This document shows, piece by piece, positions 61,932 to 64,000 of a DNA stretch of 64,000 nucleotides. The stretch covers positions 1 through 64,000 of the forward strand of contig NZ_JAETWB010000020.1 of NCBI RefSeq assembly GCF_016773205.1, written 5' to 3'. Positions within the stretch are counted from its first letter, which is position 1, and each line of letters begins with the position of its first letter. The notes beneath the pieces were generated by a model. That model was given only the letters and a program-made list of their open reading frames with translations, had not been told where the DNA came from and made no database searches. Origin of the DNA: Belnapia arida. GTDB lineage: Bacteria; Pseudomonadota; Alphaproteobacteria; Acetobacterales; Acetobacteraceae. The position numbers were made by a program, and so were the translations under genes.

Positions 61932-61946
61932 TTAACCGGACGGTAA
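61932..61946. promoter_or_regulatory. Possible CtrA-like site upstream of fliF
   Basis: TTAA (61932-61935), seven bases, then GTAA (61943-61946): one mismatch from the CtrA consensus TTAA-N7-TTAA that drives early flagellar genes in alphaproteobacteria. It lies 47 bases before the fliF ATG. One short site in GC-rich DNA is weak evidence. Confidence 0.35.
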
Positions 61947-61993
61947 GGCGGCATCCGGCAAATTCTGCCCATCGGCAAAAGGCTGATCGGGGA

Positions 61994-63625
61994 ATGAGCG
62001 ATGCATCGGCCATGCGCGGCTGGGCTGGACCGGTGAACGGGGTCATCGAAGGGCTGAGGGGCCTCGGCCGCGGGCGCCTGATCGCGCTCGGCGCGGTCGC
62101 CGCGGGCATCATGGCCCTCCTCGCGGTCATGGCGTTCCGCGCCGGGGAGGTGCCGATGAGCCCCCTCTTCGGCGAGCTGGAAGGGCGGGATGCCGCTGCC
62201 GTCGTCGCGGTGCTGGAGCGGCAGAAGGTGCCCTACCGCCTCTCGGCCGGTGGCACCCAGGTGCTGGCGCCGAGCGAGCAGGTGGCTCGGCTCCGCCTGA
62301 TGCTGGCGAAGGAGGGGCTGCCCTCCGGTGGCGGCGTCGGGTGGGAGATCTTCGACCGGTCGGAAGGGCTTACCACCAGCCCCTTCCAACAGGATGTGAA
62401 CCGGCTGCGGGCGCTGGAGGGGGAGCTGGCGCGGACCATCCGCGGCCTCGCCGGGGTGCGGACGGCGCGCGTCCACCTGGTGCTGCCGCGGCGGGAGGCC
62501 TTCTCCCGTGAGCGGGGCGAGGCCCAGGCGAGCGTGGTGCTCGCCATGCAGGGGGCGCAGCGGCTGGACAGGGAGGGCGTGCAGGCGGTGTTGCATCTCG
62601 TGGCGACGGCGGTGCCGGGGCTCAAGCCGCAGCATGTCTCGATCGTCGACAGCCGGGGCGAGCTGCTGGCCCGCGGCGGCCAGGCGCTTGGCGCCGCCGC
62701 CCAGGCCCTCAACCAGGAGGAGCTGCGGCGGACGCAGGAGATGCGCATCGGCCGGGCGGTGGAGGAGCTGCTGGAGCGGAGCCTCGGCCCCGGCCGGGTG
62801 CGGGCCGAGGCCACGGTGGAGATGGATTTCGAGCGGGTGGAGACGCGCGAGGAGCGCTTCGACCCGGAGAACCAGGTGGCGCGCAGCACCCAGAGCGTCA
62901 CCGAGCAGAATCGCGGGGCGGAGCCGCCGCCGACCTCGGTCGCCACCAACCTGCCGGGCCAGGAGGCGCAAGGCGGCGGCGGCGCGAGCAGCGAGAACCG
63001 ACAGGAGGAGACGACGAATTTCGAGATCGGGCGCTCCAGCCGTTCGACGCTCCGGGAGCATCCGGTGGTGAAGCGCCTCTCCGTCGCGGTGCTGGTGGAC
63101 GGCCTCGCCGAGGGCGGCACCTGGCGCGAGCGGACGCCGGAGGAACTGGCGCGGATCGCTGCCCTAGTGCGCAGCGCCATCGGCTTCGACGAGCGGCGCG
63201 GCGACAAGGTGGAAGTCGTCTCCATGCGCTTCGTCGAGGAGGCAGGTGGGCCGGCCGAGCCGCCGGGCTTCCTCGGCCTGCCCATCGCGCCGGCGCTGGC
63301 GACGCGGCTGATCGAGAGCGGGCTGCTCGCACTGGTGGCGGTGGTCGCCATCCTGTTGCTCGGCAGGCCGATGATCGGGCGGGTGGCGGCGAGCCTCGCA
63401 CCGCCGGCGCCGGTGCCCGCCGAGGGCACGGCCGAGGCCGAGGCGGCGGTCGAGGGCGGCGAGGTCGGGCGGCTGTCCGGCGCCGAGGCGATGATCGACC
63501 GGGCGCAAATCGAGGGGCAGGTCCGCGCCTCGGCCATCAACAACCTGATCGAACTGGTGGAGCAGCACCCGGATGAGGCCCTTTCCGTGCTGCGCCGCTG
63601 GCTGACGCCCAAGGAGCCGGCCTGA
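61994..63625 (+). CDS. fliF: Flagellar M-ring protein FliF
   Basis: 543 residues. A first membrane helix (about 29-48), two ring-building modules (YscJ-like; [20 protein letters not shown] and [17 protein letters not shown]), a low-complexity Gly/Glu-rich linker, and a second membrane helix (about 435-455), then a C-terminal tail that binds FliG. It forms the MS ring on which the flagellum is built. The fliG start overlaps its stop by one base (TGATG). Confidence 0.95.
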   Translation: MSDASAMRGWAGPVNGVIEGLRGLGRGRLIALGAVAAGIMALLAVMAFRAGEVPMSPLFGELEGRDAAAVVAVLERQKVPYRLSAGGTQVLAPSEQVARLRLMLAKEGLPSGGGVGWEIFDRSEGLTTSPFQQDVNRLRALEGELARTIRGLAGVRTARVHLVLPRREAFSRERGEAQASVVLAMQGAQRLDREGVQAVLHLVATAVPGLKPQHVSIVDSRGELLARGGQALGAAAQALNQEELRRTQEMRIGRAVEELLERSLGPGRVRAEATVEMDFERVETREERFDPENQVARSTQSVTEQNRGAEPPPTSVATNLPGQEAQGGGGASSENRQEETTNFEIGRSSRSTLREHPVVKRLSVAVLVDGLAEGGTWRERTPEELARIAALVRSAIGFDERRGDKVEVVSMRFVEEAGGPAEPPGFLGLPIAPALATRLIESGLLALVAVVAILLLGRPMIGRVAASLAPPAPVPAEGTAEAEAAVEGGEVGRLSGAEAMIDRAQIEGQVRASAINNLIELVEQHPDEALSVLRRWLTPKEPA

Positions 63626-64000
63626 TGTCGAAGACCCTTCTCACCCGGCAACAGAAGGCGGCCGCGCTGATGCTGGCGCTCTCGGCGAGGAGCATGCCGC
63701 GCGGCTCTTCGCCCGGATGCACGAGGACGAGATCCGCGACCTCTCGATCGCCATGGCGACGCTCGGCACGGTGCCCTCGGCGACGATCGAGGAGCTCTGC
63801 GTCGACTTCGCCGAGCAGCTCGGCCAGGCGGGCTCGCTTACCGGCAGCTTCGAAAGCACCGAACGGCTGTTGCTCAAGACGCTGCCGCCGGACCGCGTGG
63901 CGCAGATCATGGAGGAGATCCGCGGCCCGGCGGGCCGCACCATGTGGGACAAGCTTGGCAATGTCAGCGAGGCGGTGCTCGCCAACTACCTGAAGAACGA
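63625..64000 (+). pseudogene. fliG: fliG, frameshifted and cut by the window end
   Basis: It starts [19 protein letters not shown] in one frame to about 63681. The FliG match then continues in another frame from 63684 (GEEHAARLFARMHEDEIRDL, and later LLLKTLPPDRVAQIMEEIRG) to the window end. Two extra bases (TC in CTCTC at 63679-63683) or one missing base would explain it. FliG is the rotor protein that sets torque and switching. The cause could be a real mutation or a sequencing error in a short repeat. Confidence 0.85.

Noticed and set aside
61775-61993. A sigma54 promoter for fliF
   Set aside because: No GG and GC pair at the required spacing (TGGCAC-N5-TTGC) is present on the plus strand.
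1-64000. CRISPR arrays, tRNA or rRNA genes, prophage
   Set aside because: I found no spaced direct repeats of array type, no cloverleaf-like tracts in the short gaps, and no phage structural genes.

Overview
The window is high-GC DNA from a free-living, aerobic, probably flagellated alphaproteobacterium. The best guess is Acetobacteraceae/Rhodospirillales (Roseomonas-like). Alphaproteobacterial signs are the aerobic cobaltochelatase subunits CobS and CobT beside a J-domain protein, DUF3126, DUF2889, DUF3309 and DUF4169 proteins, an L25 (CTC form)-Pth-YchF block and an HWE/HisKA_2 kinase. The family-level placement is inference from gene content only. Coding density is very high. No gap exceeds 300 bases, and I saw no tRNA, rRNA, CRISPR array, prophage or full insertion sequence. 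Layout, 1-4.4 kb: minus-strand metabolic genes (a partial unknown gene, a glutathione transferase, gamma-glutamyltransferase, enoyl-CoA hydratase and a TupA-like ATP-grasp protein). 4.4-9.2 kb: a tightly coupled plus-strand molybdate (or tungstate) block of modB, modC, a degenerate MoeA-like gene and a MoeA fused to a periplasmic-binding-like domain, with no modA; it ends in a 13-bp tandem repeat that puts stops in all three frames. 9.3-15 kb: a catalase-like peroxidase with cytochrome b561, a minus-strand CDF transporter-TonB-corrinoid adenosyltransferase operon, a DUF2889 protein and an EamA exporter. 15.1-18.4 kb: an atypical lower-GC LysE exporter, then divergent anmK and tyrS. 18.4-30.3 kb: a MASE1-GGDEF protein, an HWE kinase, a YhdP/AsmA-like protein, glnE, a Bcp peroxiredoxin and small genes including bolA. 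30.3-35.7 kb: cobS and cobT separated by a 164-bp element with 20-bp terminal inverted repeats, a Tat-type lipoprotein and a flavoprotein. 35.7-47.8 kb: uvrB, small putative stress genes, a CheY-like regulator, a Crp-family regulator, a PhoR-type kinase, an LpoA-like lipoprotein divergent from rsmI, hemW and small enzymes. 47.8-55.5 kb: a TRAP transporter, a dienelactone hydrolase, an MgtC-like protein, and ychF-pth-rplY. 55.7-64 kb: a DUF2339 membrane protein, a phosphatase, a glutathione transferase, a class-IV aminotransferase (BCAT), prs, fliF and the start of a frameshifted fliG. How the genes connect: modBC with the two MoeA-type proteins imports the oxyanion and inserts it into molybdopterin. 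CobS and CobT power cobalt insertion for B12, and the adenosyltransferase beside TonB finishes that cofactor. GlnE controls glutamine synthetase. Three small genes (DUF883/YqjD-like, SRPBCC, DUF3309) are each preceded by a GGAAC-N16/17-CGTT-like promoter, which suggests control by the alphaproteobacterial general stress sigma factor EcfG. The most notable oddities are the cobS/cobT inverted-repeat element, the fliG frameshift, the pseudo-MoeA, and the candidate stress promoters.
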